Assembly: GCA_013396755.1 (NCBI GenBank)
Contig: VWZF01007012.1
Location: forward strand, 1,065,023 to 1,129,022
Length of the DNA stretch: 64,000 nucleotides
Direction of reading: 5' to 3'
From: Sclerurus mexicanus
Taxonomy: Eukaryota; Chordata; Aves; Passeriformes; Furnariidae
The translations under genes and the position numbers were made by a program. Below, one piece after another: positions 34,480 to 47,215 of the stretch. Numbering within the stretch: the stretch's first letter is position 1; every line of letters starts with the position of its first letter. The notes under the pieces were generated by a model. It did not search any database. It was not told the origin of the DNA and saw nothing but the letters and a program-made list of their open reading frames with translations.

Positions 34480-34850
34480 AAGTTGGCAGTTTCATTTGCA
34501 TATGAGAGGCCAAAATAATCAAATAAAAACTGCCACACAAAACGAACCAGAATTGGAATTGGCTAAACACTTCCCCGTGAAATGGATTTTCGAAGTGACT
34601 CTTGAACTCTTCAGTGGAAAGACAGATTCATTTTCAATGGAGTTTGATCTTGCTCTTCAGCTTCATTTGTAAGACCAATTACAGAGCATTTTGTACAACA
34701 ATTATGGGCATTAAAATCACTCTGTTCCATTTGATGAATTTTAATAGTAATTGAACAGAAGAACCCATCAAGTGAAAGATTGTCCAATCAAGTATGCCCA
34801 CACACTGAACTGCAATTTCCACTCCACAAATGTGTAATGCCATTCAAAAC
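34480..34850. promoter_or_regulatory. Candidate conserved non-coding element with octamer motif
   Basis: A perfect octamer ATTTGCAT (34494-34501), the canonical POU/OCT site, is followed by CAAAATAATCAAATAAAAAC, AAGACCAATTACAGAGC, ACAATTATGGGCATTAAAATC, TTTTAATAGTAATTGAAC and AAGATTGTCCAATCAAG. No repeats occur in 370 bp. It is among the best enhancer candidates of the window. Confidence 0.45.
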
Positions 34851-36739
34851 TACCAAAATGTCCTCTCCCCACCAACTCCCAAGCAGATTCTTGAGGATTT
34901 CTTCCAAAACAACTTTACTGCCTGAGGCTCTAAGTACACAGAAAACACATTGACCACTGTCCCGTGGTAATTCCTGTGTACAGCTTTGTCCTGCAAAGCT
35001 CCCTGGAGCTCATTCTTGGATGGGGCATTCGCAGAGTCCTGGGGACTACAAATGTTTGTGGGAAGCACCCTCCAAATCACCCTCCAAATCCCGCTCTGTA
35101 AGGGCTGGGTGGTTGCTGTGTGTCAGTGTAGGGAACGGAGTCCATCCTCTGGACTCTGGATCGGTTATTTACATTTGAATTCGGTTCAGATTCTTCCCTT
35201 GCAAAGAAAGCGTGTGCAGAACGGTGGGCACAAGAAATATAGTTATTTGGTTTGAAGAGAGACCCCTCACAGGCAGCAAGGAACAGATATTTGGGTACAA
35301 AAGGCCTGATTGCCACAAGACCCAAGCAGACTCTAACTTCTGTTACACGTCCGAAACCCACAAAAGCCATGCAATGTGGCAGAGCAAAAGACATCAAAGG
35401 CATCACCAGTGTCCTGGGTCTCTGAATGAGTGCTAATGCATTTCTTATTCTTTGTTGTGAACATTCTGTTGTTATTTTTTTCCTACTAAACCTGCCCTTT
35501 CTGTCTGAGGTTGGCCTGTGACGTGCCGACAATTCCTTGAGGGAAGTTGTGTTCTTCGTTGGATTTGCTGTAAATTAGAAGAACAAAAGAAGTATTTTGA
35601 TGAACTTGCTCTCAATGGGATTTCCAAGTTTGCTTGGGAAACAAAAAGAGATTCAGACAGTTTAGATCAGTGGGAGATAAGTGTCCAACTGTCAGACCCT
35701 TCTTTTGAAGTGAGTTTCCCGTTGCCAGTGGTCACTACAACTGCAAGTTCAATTTAAAGACAAAAGATGAAGTCTTGGCCTTTCTGAAGTCAATAAGAGT
35801 TTTATTACTGACAACTGAGAGGCTGGGATTTCACCCAAGATGTTTGTACAGGCACTATCTTTAGCATCTGTTGAGAACCACATGAAATATTTATGTCAAA
35901 GAGTAAAATTGTATTGTTTTCTTGCATCTCATTCTGAACACAAAAATGACCTCGTCTCACTGGAAAATCACCACTCTTCTATGAAAAAAGTATGGTTTCA
36001 GTTGAAAGATACTTATCAAAATTTCAGTGTGTGATTTAAAAGCAATTGCTCTACATCTTCATGCAATATATCTGATTTTTTCCTGTTAATTTTCATTTTG
36101 GTTTAGAACAATTTGGTAATAAACAGTGGAGGTTTTCATGTAAATGGGAAGATCTATTACCTCTGCAACCAAAATTTCAGTCAGTTGTTCCTTGTATTTA
36201 AAAAACATATGACAAATCCTGCCTTTGAAAGCCCAGGAATACAGCTTCTCCTGAAAGTACCCAAGGTTCTGTGGTTCTGTACGTTGTGCACGTCAATCAG
36301 TCAGTGGGCCCAAAGTTCTATAGGAGAAGCTCAGCTTTATTAAAGGATCTGCAGTGAACCTCTGTCAGTAACAAACCTATCCAAGCTTGCAAAATGTGGG
36401 AAAACACAAACCTGGCATAAATCAAATTTTTTCAAGGCTTCTTCCCCTCTTTCCTCCTAGATGGAGACAATATCCAGACAAGTGAGACCCGAGGAGAAGA
36501 GAGCTGGTAAGGAGTGAGGGCAGATAAATGGGAAGATACTCACAAGGATTTACTTGAAAATGAAACATGCAAATTAAAGGACAGAGAATTTTCCCCTGCT
36601 TGTTTCTTGGTCCCCTCCCCCTTTCAAACATCATCTCTTATTTGTTTCATTTTATGCATTTTAATGTTTCAGTCCTCGTCTGCTACAGTGGGTTTTTTTA
36701 AACCCTTTACACACCATCACATACTGCCTGCCTTCCTTT
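34851..36739. other. Non-coding sequence, no gene seen
   Basis: Plus frames at 35518-35757, 35840-36034 and 36113-36343 are adjacent and have a fairly protein-like composition. I recognise no family, they do not share convincing splice sites, and I do not call exons. 35770-36110 is AT-rich. Confidence 0.4.
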
Positions 36740-37020
36740 GGCCACACTCTGGGTTGTAATAATAATAATAAAAAACTGGGCCTGATTTTAATTTGTGCAA
36801 TGTTTTTGTTAAAAAAAAATAAAAACTCAACAGCCTAATTAGGAAACTCATTAAATGGCTGCAATTCAAATATAATTCTATTAAATTCTCCCTGTAAAGT
36901 TAATGTTACAGACTTTTTAACAGATGTTTTAATTAGACATTGTTATTAAAGGGAATACTGTAGAAATTAAAAGCAGGCCCTAAATGTGTTAACAAAGACA
37001 CTTTTCTTGCGTGGCATTGA
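36740..37020. promoter_or_regulatory. Candidate conserved non-coding element
   Basis: Starts with a (TAA)5 run (36757-36771), then GATTTTAATTTGTGC, CAGCCTAATTAGGAAAC, TCATTAAATGGC, TCTATTAAATTC, GTTTTAATTAGACATTG and GTTATTAAAGGG. Highest local density of TAAT/ATTA words in the window; repeat-free after the triplet run. Confidence 0.42.
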
Positions 37021-39048
37021 TGGTGGCAGAAACATTAGCAGAGAGATTTTGGCAGCAGGTCACGAGAAAAAAAAGGAAAAAGAGATGTGTTAGAGGAAAG
37101 ACGCACTAAGAGATATGCACTGCTCAGCTACTATGTGAGATGGGTTCATTTGGCATCCAGCACCACCTCGGGCCATTGCCTGAGCTGGAAAGGAGGCAGG
37201 GAAGATGCTTCAGCCCAGTGCTAATGGCACCACGTGAGGAGCCCCACGACCAGCACAGGCACTAATCAGGAAAAGGGATTTGGGTGTGAGAAACCTGCAG
37301 CTTCGAGGAAGCATCAGTCTCACTAGTTTTTGAGGTTTCATCTGCTGCCTCTGCGGTTTGGGGTGCTTTCTGATGGAATCTTTTGGAATCAAGGAACAGC
37401 AGAGGAGTTGCATTTTTGCAGCACGGGTTTGCTCTGAGCCCCTCTGACTGCACAGGCTGGGATGGCAAGTGTGGCCGTCTTGGAAATGAGGGAATAAAAT
37501 AACCCCACAACTCATTTTTGAAGAAGAAGGTCTAAGCAAACTGCATGATAGGTTTAAGCACATTGCAAAAGGACCCTCATGAGATATTTCTGAGATTTAT
37601 GATACTGGGATTGAATTTCAGGAATAAAAGGGGACAAACTGGCCAGGCTTCACAACCAGTCCTTTTTTGCTGGGACTGTGACGTGTGCAAGCCCCCAGTT
37701 TCCCATTTCTGCTGGCTCAGGCCACCAAGAAACCTGCCCAAGGCCAACAGAAGCAGTTCATTGTTTCATCTAATACTAATAGCTCCTGCAAGGCACTGTC
37801 ATTTTGTGGGACTGCTGCTCTAACCTGGCATCGATCCTCCCCGAGTGCCACAATCTACTGATCAGAGCCCTTCCAGAGAGTGATTCAAAGTAGCCTTGGT
37901 CAGCAAGAGAGCACAGAGGACAAATAGCCAGTCATGTCTTGTGCTGGATGCTGTGAATACTGACATTAGCCTGGAGATAATCAGTTTGGACCACAGGAAA
38001 AAGGGCATGTGGTCCTCGGGAGGGTGTTTGACTTTGATGTCTCTGTTCCAAAGCGGGACCAGCTCTACCTAAAACATTCTAGTAAACATTCACCAACCAG
38101 CTCTGTTATAGCACTTCACTTTGCAACCCGTGGTAGGTGAGAAGGGGAAGATACTGAAGTGTTGTGATGTAGTCAAGAATCTCTGAGAACTGCAGAACAG
38201 GATCATGCTGATCTGATAATTAGCATTAGACAGTGGGATAGGGATAGAGACAGGATGAGCTTGCAAAGCTGCATGAAACAGGTAAAACCATTCTAACCCA
38301 TCTAAACCCCTTGATTTCTTCTATTAGTGAGAGGAACAACTTCTTCCTAAAACACTAGGTGAAAATCTGATTATCCCAGCTCTGAATGTTTTATCCCTGT
38401 CACCAAAACCTCTGTTATTGCTCACTCTGAGGAGAAGAATGCAAACTTGGAGAGAAAAGACACCTGGAAAATCACATTAAAGTGATGCTATCATTGATAC
38501 TAGTGAAAATTGTCAACTCTTGTTCCTCCTTCTGTCTATGGATTTCATTCTTTCAGCCACATTTGTGCATTTATAGACTGGAGAGAAGCCAGACCCAGAG
38601 CAGGACTTCCTCAGAGCTTGGAGGGGTTGAACCAGGCTGGTGACACCTGCCAGTGACTCTTGTGAGCTGAGGAACTGCACAAACTGGGGTTTTGTACCTT
38701 CTCTCATATATTTTGAAGCTTTCTTTACGGTTTCTTCTTCTTTGTTATCCCTTCCCTTTAGAGATCTTTAGTTTAAAAGCAGTGCAGTAACCAGATTAAT
38801 GCAGGTAGTCAAATTTTAATGATCACCTGAGTCAAGCAAACTGGAAAATCATTCCTGTACAGCCACAATGGTAAAAGGGAGAGGTGCAAAACTCCACCAA
38901 GAGAGACAACTGGCTAATTAACTGATGCAAAACCAATGTAAAAACCCAGGAACTAAAAAATAAATAAAAACCTGTACAGCAATTAGTTCCAAAAAGGTAA
39001 CATTTTCGCAATTAAAGCCATTCTAAGAACTTTAGTTAATTATGTAGG
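37021..39048. other. Non-coding sequence, no gene seen
   Basis: Mixed unique sequence. 38760-39045 is AT-rich with TTAGTTAATTATG near 39033 and may be a further weak element. No frame with a domain. Confidence 0.45.
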
Positions 39049-39101
39049 TTTTCTTCTCCCTCTCTTCCCCCTCCCTCTTCTTCTCCTTCTCTCTCCCCTT
39101 T
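39049..39101. repeat. 53-nt uninterrupted pyrimidine tract
   Basis: Only C and T for 53 bases (TTCT/CCCTCTT-like). Long polypyrimidine-polypurine tracts can form triplex DNA or act as PTB-binding sites in RNA. Confidence 0.93.
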
Positions 39102-41279
39102 ATTAAAGTCCATCAGGGCTCATGATGTGTGGGAAAAGTGCTAACATTTGCAAATTGCTGGTTTATGATAAATGAATTGTGGAAACTCAGCCCCTTGGTT
39201 GGGGCCCGGGTAGATTGCAAAGCACCAGCATCTCCGGCTGCTGCAGCCCTGACCCTGACTTTACACCCATTGATCACAACCGGTGCATAGCCATGACCAC
39301 CAAATGCATACATTGTAGCTGGGGGACTTGCTTTTCCCATAGTATTTCATCATCGTTCCACACGGCGAGCACCACGGTAACCTTTGGCATGCCATCCTGC
39401 AAGACTAATACCTGCAGGAGATTTCCTCTTGCCCCAGTAATCACTGCTTCAACTGCTCCATCCTTAAAAACCCTTAGTCATTAACCCAGATTTGATTTTC
39501 AAAAAATATCCATCGATTTCGATAGTAGTGGGAAGGAGGGAAAGGACTCAGTGTGCTGGAAAATCAAACCCTTAATAATACTAACATATTTCCAGCTGTA
39601 ACTTTCTACAGCTTTTCCTGCACTTTCATTTTAGGCAGGAATTTACAGCAACTTTTCTGGATGTTAATCCCAGTGATCCTCAAGGATGTATCAGGAAAGA
39701 CAGAAAAGTACATCTAAGGATATCATGGGAGTGGCAGGTCTCGTGCACTCCCACAATTGCTCTTCCTTATGGCTGCATGCCTGGAATGCAGGAGCGACCC
39801 AGCCTTGGAAATCCTCTGCCCCAGGTGAGGGAGATGTGCAAAGCCAGCCAGGGATGCGGGAGACACATCGCAGGTAAAGCACAGGAGGCTGGTGGCTCGT
39901 GGCTACCTCAGCCGGTGCTCCAAGTGGGATGTCAACTCCGTGCAACATTTCCTCGTGAGTTTTGTGGTGACTTTAGGGACTATTTATGGTTTCAGGGAAA
40001 ACACAACGGGAAGGAACGCAGAGCTCGGGCAGCTGTGCGTCAGCTAGCTGAGACTCCTGCACGGGGAAATTGTTTCCATTCACACTTCTGGGTCTGCAGG
40101 CAGGTCCCGATCCTGCTTTAATGAAAACAATTCCTCGAAAGTCAAGTGCGTTTTTCTGACTGGCACACGGATGTGCTGTTTTCTTGGCAGAGTCTGGCAG
40201 ATAATGCTGAGCATACGCAGGCAAGTGTGCTGTGTGTATCAGCTCACACACACACGTGCACACCCAGGGAGAAAAGGGAGAGAGGGTTTCAGACCCAGCA
40301 TCAGACATGAAACCCACCATCCGTTAAAGACTCTGGGTAAGAGACGATAGTGTCCCAAAGAGACACGGAGTAATGAAGTTATGGAGAGCTGGGAAATGTT
40401 GGTATTACTTTATTGTAGTGTACTGAAGAGGGCTTGTGAGCCAGTGCTCTAAGGGTTGTATTCAATAAAAAAATAATACGTCTGGTTCCCACACACGGCC
40501 ACTGAAGTACCAAAAATCAATTTTAGTCACTGAATTGGACCCTAAGGTGCAGCAAAATGGGGAAGATTCACAACAGAGCAGTAAGAAAATGATGTACAGT
40601 CTCCAGATGAGGAACATTTCCCCACTTCACTTCTAGTTCTGGTTCGTGCAGCGGCAGAACTGATGGAGCAACTCTCAGCTGCCCCATGGATTGCCCACAG
40701 ACCCTGCGACCTCCAGCCTCTTGGGGAAAATCTTCTGCCCTCTCCCATGTGCTAAAACTCTGTCCAAAGTGTTGAAGCTGGCACAAACCCATCAGTGTTC
40801 GTGCAATAGGCAAGGCTTGATGCTGTGACTGTACTCTGGGAGGCTGCAAACACAGCTTGGCACGAGCACCAGGGCTTGCATCAGTAGTTTAAACTCAGTT
40901 TGGGAAGGTAACACCTGAAACACAACTTTGACCGACACACAACAGGATGTGTGGAGCATCCACAGAGAGACCATCCCTGCACATCTCAGATGTGACTATT
41001 GTGGGGGGATTGAAAATTGGTTTCAAAATCAAATTTGAGCAGAAAGCTGAAAAATGTCCAAAGAGAGAAAGGATAGGAATGCCTGACAGATCCGGCTGGC
41101 ATTTTCCAGGCAGCTCAGTTGTGAGATCAGTGTCTGCACCAGTTCTCTCTTGTCTTTATTGGTGCTCTGAAGCACAGTGTCTGAAGAAAAAGTTATTGAA
41201 TTTTCACTAAACCCTTCCTACATGCAAAGGCTTTTTCTACTTTAATGTTCAAAAAAGTCCCAGTCGCAGCCACCGATTC
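39102..41279. other. Non-coding sequence with one puzzling multi-frame open patch
   Basis: At 39113-39484 both strands stay open (75 codons minus, 101 codons plus with several cysteines), and a second minus frame is open over 39290-39470. I recognise no family. The rest, including minus frames at 40542-40849, has no domain. A short ACAC run lies near 40245-40262. Confidence 0.4.
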
Positions 41280-42050
41280 TAACATGTGCCCATATCTTTT
41301 CTCATTATAGGCTGAGGTCCAAAACCAATACGAATTAAATAAATATCCCACTGCGAGCTGTACTTTTGAAAATGGCCTTATTGCAGTGCAGATGTGTGCT
41401 ATCTAAAACCAGCTTAAACGTTTTATTTTTATATATATATATATATTTAAATTAAGAAAATAAAATAAAATCTAAATATTATCCTGGAAGGAAGTGTATG
41501 CACTGGTGGATGTTTGATTTTCATTTTTCTCCCAGCATGCTCTGTCCTTTCATCCTATAATGGTTCTTCTCTATTAATCCTTCTCAAACCCCACAGGTAG
41601 AGATGCTTATTGATAGAAGGCCAACTTGTATCTCAGTTTACAAAGGCATATTAAAGGATACAAGTAACATATTTCTCTTGATGTCTTCTTATTAATGCAA
41701 TTCCACTCAGAACATTCTGGCATAAGAGGCATTGCCAGATGGAAGATAAAACTTCACTTTTATGGGTATTTTAAGGAAGAAAACATTTGGTTTGCATCAG
41801 TTCTAAATGAATAATATTTATTGCCCTAATGATTTGTATTTTATAAGCAGGATAACAAAAAGCACTGTCAATTACTTAGTATTTTAACAAGGTTTTTTTT
41901 TTAAATAAAAAAAAGTCTGATAACATGAAGTCATTTTAAATGATCAAATGCCTTTAAAGCTAAACTGTAATAACCCAAAGTGATGGGTTGTTTACATAAT
42001 TAAAATAAATAAACACTGACCACAGCTTGGCTGTATTTAAAGATTCTGTC
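41280..42050. promoter_or_regulatory. AT-rich candidate regulatory block
   Basis: Begins with mixed sequence and a short (TA)n (41430-41446), then TTATTAATGCAATTCC near 41689, GAATAATATTTATTGCCCTAATG near 41809, GATCAAATGCC near 41942 and TACATAATTAAAATAAATAAAC near 41994. Very AT-rich, so motif counts are less meaningful than elsewhere. Confidence 0.33.
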
Positions 42051-42139
42051 ATTTGTTACCACAGATCGCAGCTCGCAGCAGGCTCTGGGGAGCCCAGCGT
42101 GTTCCCATCACACACACATCAAACACACCGTGCTGTGGA

Positions 42140-42180
42140 GGGAAGGGGAGTTTCGGGGCTGCTTCTGGGTGGGTTTGGGG
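42140..42180 (+). other. G-quadruplex motif, longer loops
   Basis: G-runs at 42140-42142, 42145-42148, 42155-42158, 42167-42169, 42171-42173 and 42177-42180 with loops of 2, 6, 8, 1 and 3 nt. One loop exceeds the usual limit of seven, so it is weaker than the motifs at 4574 and 22736. Confidence 0.5.
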
Positions 42181-43539
42181 AGAAGAGCAGTAAATCCTGC
42201 AAGTTTTATTTTCCCAGGACATCAGTAGGCCTCCTGAGGTTGGTAAGGCTGATCCCGTGCTTACAAAGGACGGGTGTCCTCTGATCTCTACCCATCGATA
42301 ATTCGATTATGTTCATCTCTCCCCTTTTGTGAAGAGAATAAAATCCCATATTTTTTCTTGGTTTTTTTTCTGGTTTGCCTTGCACTCATTTTTCTGTTTA
42401 TTACCTTTGCAGCCATTAGGTCTGCAAAAGCAGTTCAGTGGGTCCAAACACGTGGCCTTTCTCCTGCCTGGAGCTGGGGGCTCACAGAGACACAACCACC
42501 CTGCCCAGCGCCAGGCTCATCCCACTTGGATTCAGCACCACGGTGTGTGCTCTGCAACACCACGCCTGTCCCCCAACAACACACAGGGGAAAAATTCTAA
42601 AAATTAAGGAAATAAAAATGTTATTAACCTTTCAAAGGAAAGGGAGATAAATTGATTTTAGATAACTCCTCCTTTAGCAACTGAGCATGTCTGACTTTGG
42701 CTGATGCTTGAGAGGATCTGAATTGAAGCTCTTCAGAGCTGACGCCCAGGTCGACTGTGGCCTGTCCTGTGTCACACGGGACCTGCTGAAGGGTCTGCAG
42801 TGACACCAGTGACAGCGGCACCGGGCAGGACTTCATTTCTGAGACTGGTTCTGCACTGTGAAGAGTGGGACCAGACTGCCAGGAGATTTCAGAAGGGAAG
42901 GGGCTGTGTTATTTTCTTTTTCATCTTGTGTAACTTGAGCCTACTCTAGCCTTTTTCAATCACACCCATTTCCAGTAATAGCCAGATTTACAAATTCACT
43001 GAGAATGAAAATACTGGGAATGGTGAAAACTCCATCCCTATGAAGGCCTTTGTGTGCTTTGAGATACCTTGAGAGCTACTTTAATTCAGAGTTAGAGCAA
43101 GACTTTGGCAAGATACTGAGGGAAAACATCCTCTTTCTGTCCTGTGATAGTAGAAATACTTGCAATCCTGTTCACATTGATGACAATCCCTTGCCATTGG
43201 TACCCTGGCTGTGTGGAATTCACATGGCAAAGGACCAGCCTCCCCTGTCTCTGTGATGTCATGTGAGCAGATGGGGTATGAGGAAGTTCCAAATCTTGGA
43301 GTATTTTACATACAAACATGAAAAATAGTTTTCATGCTCCTCAGGTGACCATTCAAAGGTGTACTAGATCTGCTGGAAGTTTTCTCTGCCTGAGCAGGTA
43401 GATGGATGCCTGGCTTCCCATTGAGATGCCTTCTTTTTCCCATTCTCTCCTGATCCAACATCAAGGGTGAGATGATGGTTCCCATTTTGGAAGCTGGAGG
43501 GAAAGCAAAAAGAGACCTTGAACACTGGCTGTGTTAAGG
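42181..43539. other. Non-coding sequence, no gene seen
   Basis: Mixed unique sequence; overlapping short frames on three frames around 42270-42650 without domains. Confidence 0.5.
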
Positions 43540-43960
43540 TTCTGTTGAAATAACATCAGATTTACTCTGACATATTCCATGGGACTTAATATTGATTTTC
43601 AAATAATCCAGAATGCTGTTTTTATAAACAATTATTGGCAAGGGGAGGCGTTGTTTTTGGAAGCTCTTCTATGTACAGTAAGGCTTTATTTCTGCTTGTT
43701 TTGAAGTGCGGCACGTCTTTTAAAAAATGCTGTTCAGGAAACATCTGCTGTCAATTAAGGAGTAACACATTAAGGCATATTAAAGTGCACTCTTATTAGT
43801 GTTTCAGCAATAAAAAGAAAGGTTTTCTATTTGAATCATATGTTCTTTAGCACATCTGCCAGCCATCTGAAACTTGCAAATATTCCTCCATAAAAACATC
43901 TTCATAACTTTGTAAAAACTTAGGAATATATAGCACTATGTTAAAAAAATCTCTTTTTCC
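43540..43960. promoter_or_regulatory. Candidate conserved non-coding element
   Basis: CTTAATATTGATTTTC near 43587, AAACAATTATTGGC near 43626, GTCAATTAAGGAG near 43752, CACATTAAGGCATATTAAAG near 43767 and CTTATTAGTGTTTC near 43792. Repeat-free, with recurring ATTA words. Confidence 0.38.
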
Positions 43961-46369
43961 TCTGAGTTCAGGTGATTCTCAAGCAGGTTATTGGCTGATG
44001 CTGATAGTTTTAGGTAAGGACTGTCGCCGCAGATGCTTGGTCCAGTCAGTCCCTTTGAACTGATGGGAAAAATAAACTTTATTTTTTTCATTTTTATAAA
44101 AACAGAGAAGTAGAAAATTCAGATGGAAAAATCAGACTTTTCATAGGAAAAAAAAAGTCATTTGGATTGGAAAAGAAGAATTTGATTTGGAAAAGTGTTG
44201 TTGTGTATGAGGCAAACAGTAGTTGCTGTGCATTAAACTCCCCTGCTCTGTTCAGACTACATTTCCCATGACACACGGTGGGCTCTTGTTGTTTAGCAAA
44301 GTCGCTGCATCCTGCAAGACCTTGGTCAGATGCATAAGGGATATATAGGTTGGGAGGGATCACCCTTACTGAAACGGCTGTGATTACTGAGTGTCAACCA
44401 TCCCAAGCTCCAGGCAAGTGCATGAGACTTGAAAGCTGAAGCCACTTGGTAAGAATGTTTGAAAGTATTAGCACACTGACACAGAAACTTATTTTTTAGC
44501 AGAGTGACTGTGGAGATGACCCAGTTACCTGTGAGCACAGGTGAGCAAGGTACAAGATATTGGGGTTTAGGCACTCAACGCTCTGTGAATCAGTTTACTA
44601 TAAAATCAGGGTGATGGAGGAGACCAGAAGCACATTGGCTTCACCAGTTCTGCTCGATGAAAATATGGCCCACCTCTAAGAAGCTCTAAGTACTGTTCTT
44701 GACACTGGGACATGGTGTGAACAGTGGAATGTGGAATCTGGACACAAGGACATGATAGGAATCGTGCAACACAGGGTCTGCTGCACTCTTGGCCATTTCC
44801 CAGTAAAAGACAGCACCGGCAAGGTTTGGCTGCAGGGTGGCTCGAGGAAAAGCCTGGCCTTGGTGTTTGTAGGCAGACAATTGTCTCCTTATGTTGCTGA
44901 AGTTACTGCTCTTGTCACCTCCAAGCAGGACTTTGTGCAGGGACCAATGGGCTGAGCCTCTGAGTAGCATTGCTTGAAGAGATTCATTGTTCCATCAAAT
45001 ACAGTTTATACCTGATCACCTTTAGAATTCCTTGAGAAAAAGTTCATCTGACCTTAAAGAGGGTGAGAGAGAATGAAAACCTGCCTGGGGAAAGAATCAG
45101 GCATTTTTATTGCTTTCCTTTTGTTAGGGAACGCTTTAAACGCAGATCCCAAAGCTGAGGAACCACTGAAGTAGCTCATTCTCAGCTACTTGATTAATTT
45201 TCTTACGGATATCTTGGAAGTGATCGGTACTGCATGGGTCAAAGCACCAGGCAAGAAGCAAAGGAGGTTTCCTATGTCTGCATTTTTAAGGAGCTGGAAG
45301 CTGTTATAGCTGGATGATGCAGCATCTGATGTTCAGTGATGGATACATCTGCTTGGCTAAACCACAGAAATCCACCTAATTAGATGCTGTTTGAGAATGA
45401 CCTGCTTCTGCCACTCCAACATAGAGATCTTCTCATTGAGGGAGGATACAGTTCTTCCCTAGAAAATCACAAATCAAAGCTTGGTCGTGCTGGTTTCTAA
45501 CAGCGAAGGGATTGTTTATATTTTCCAGAGCTGCAGGGGGAAGTTTACTGGAGGTTCAAACTACAGAGGGGAAAAAAAGAAATGTAAATTTCAATCAGAG
45601 CTCACACACTAAACTCCATTTGTCCACTGGGCTTGCAAACTGCCCGTTCAGCTGTGGGAGCAGAAAACAAACCCAATCATAAAACCAAAAAATCTACTGG
45701 GCTTCTGAGTGGCTGGGAGCTAAATGCTTCCTCAAGCGTGGGAAGAGATTGTGCAGCTGATTTATGGCAAGGGACTTAGAGGTGGAGCAACTCCAAAGTT
45801 TTCTGATCTTTCCACTGGTCCCTGATTTGGAGTCCTCGGTCCTGTCCATTGCTGGATTTCTTTTAAAAGTGCTAAAAAGGAGCAGTCAGACCTGAAACTA
45901 GAGATGATGGATTCAGAGTGGCTGGCTAAGGATCAGATTCAGAAAAACATGTAACAATGAGACATTGAGCTTTTGTGGGAAAAAGGCCCCTGGATGTGCC
46001 TTATTTCTGCCCTCCCGCTGAGAGATGGGTGTTGTTTTCAGGCACATCTCATGGTGGGCACTTCTTCTAATGGGCTCAAAAAAACTTCACTCCCTCCCGG
46101 AAACACCCACAATGTCAAGTTCTTATACTGGAAGCTGTGATGATACTTTTCTTTTTCAAGGTTTACAGCCACCACTGTCACTTAAGAAACCTTGAAGCCC
46201 CTGCTTGGAAGGCTCTGCCAGGACTGGGCAGGCACGGCAATATTTCAGCTCTCCTTCAGCTGCCCTGCCAGTGATGAATACTGTTTAATTACAAAAGCAG
46301 AATTTCTGTCATTTCTCTCAGCATGGCTTCTATTGGGGAAGATTAAACATCAGCCAAACACTACTGAAT
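43961..46369. other. Non-coding sequence, no gene seen
   Basis: Mixed unique sequence of 2.4 kb. Frames up to 94 codons, no domains, no transposons recognised. Confidence 0.5.
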
Positions 46370-46680
46370 TACCTTTTTAAACCTATTATTTCAACGTGAT
46401 TAACTTCTCTTCTTTTCATTTAGCTGTAAGCAAAATCTTGTTTACAAGGCAAAAAAAATGCATTTGCTATAATATCGGCAATAATAATAAAAATGAACAT
46501 CACAGGGAAATAATTTATGTGTAAACCAGCATAAAAATGTCATTGATGCATGAGCTTCCTCTTCAATTAATAAAAAGGAGGAAATATTTAAAAACAATTT
46601 ATCAAGGTAATACATACAGTTCATATATCATGCACTCACAAAGACTGTACAGTATCCATTCCACAAATAGCTGTGTGACC
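46370..46680. promoter_or_regulatory. Candidate conserved non-coding element
   Basis: GTGATTAACTTC near 46397, CATTTAGCTG, GGCAATAATAATAAAAATG near 46476, GAAATAATTTATGTG near 46507, CATTGATGCATGAGC near 46541 and CAATTAATAAAAAGG near 46564. Repeat-free. Confidence 0.38.
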
Positions 46681-46977
46681 TGCACTATCACACAGATGCT
46701 GGATTCCTTTAGGTGACCTAATTTGGGGCAGTTGTATAGGACAAGACTGACTTTGTACCAAATGAAGATCCAGGGTCAAAGTACTAACAAAAGTATATTC
46801 TGTTAAAACAGATAATAATGCTGATTGGACAACCCAAATGAAATGACTGTGGATGATTCTGGCTTCATTACCTACCTTTCACTGAGGTTGTTGTCACCAC
46901 CCATAAACACAAGTGATCTGTTCTCTGCTATGTGTGATGGAGCTAAGTTTTGAAGTGGTCACAAGGTTAACATAAAT
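46681..46977. other. Non-coding sequence, no gene seen
   Basis: Short unique interval before the CR1 copy. Confidence 0.45.
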
Positions 46978-47215
46978 CACTGAATCACAGAATGGTTTGT
47001 GTTGGAAGGGATCTTAAAGATCACCTTGTTCCAACCCCCTGCCATGGGCAGGGCCACCTTCCTCTATCCCGGGTTGCTCCAAGCTCTGTCCAACCTGGCC
47101 TTGGACACTTCCAGGGATGGGGCAGCCACAGCTGCTCTGGGCACTCTGTGCCAGGGCCTCACCACACTCAGTAACAATTTTTTCCCCAATGTTGAATCTA
47201 AACCTACTCTACTTT
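46978..47215 (-). mobile_element. CR1 LINE 3' fragment, copy 5
   Basis: Reads ATCACTGAATCACAGAATGG, TTGGAAGGGATCTTAAAGAT, the CCATGGGCAGGGCCACC block, CCAACCTGGCCTTGGACAC, GGGATGGGGCAGCCAC and CAGGGCCTCACCACACTCAG on the plus strand. Antisense CR1 tail of about 240 bp with relatively few changes; truncation point close to that of copy 3. Confidence 0.95.

Noticed and set aside
35518..36343. Three successive plus open frames suggestive of exons
   Set aside because: No shared phase with valid splice sites and no recognised protein family; probably AT-rich sequence with few stops by chance.
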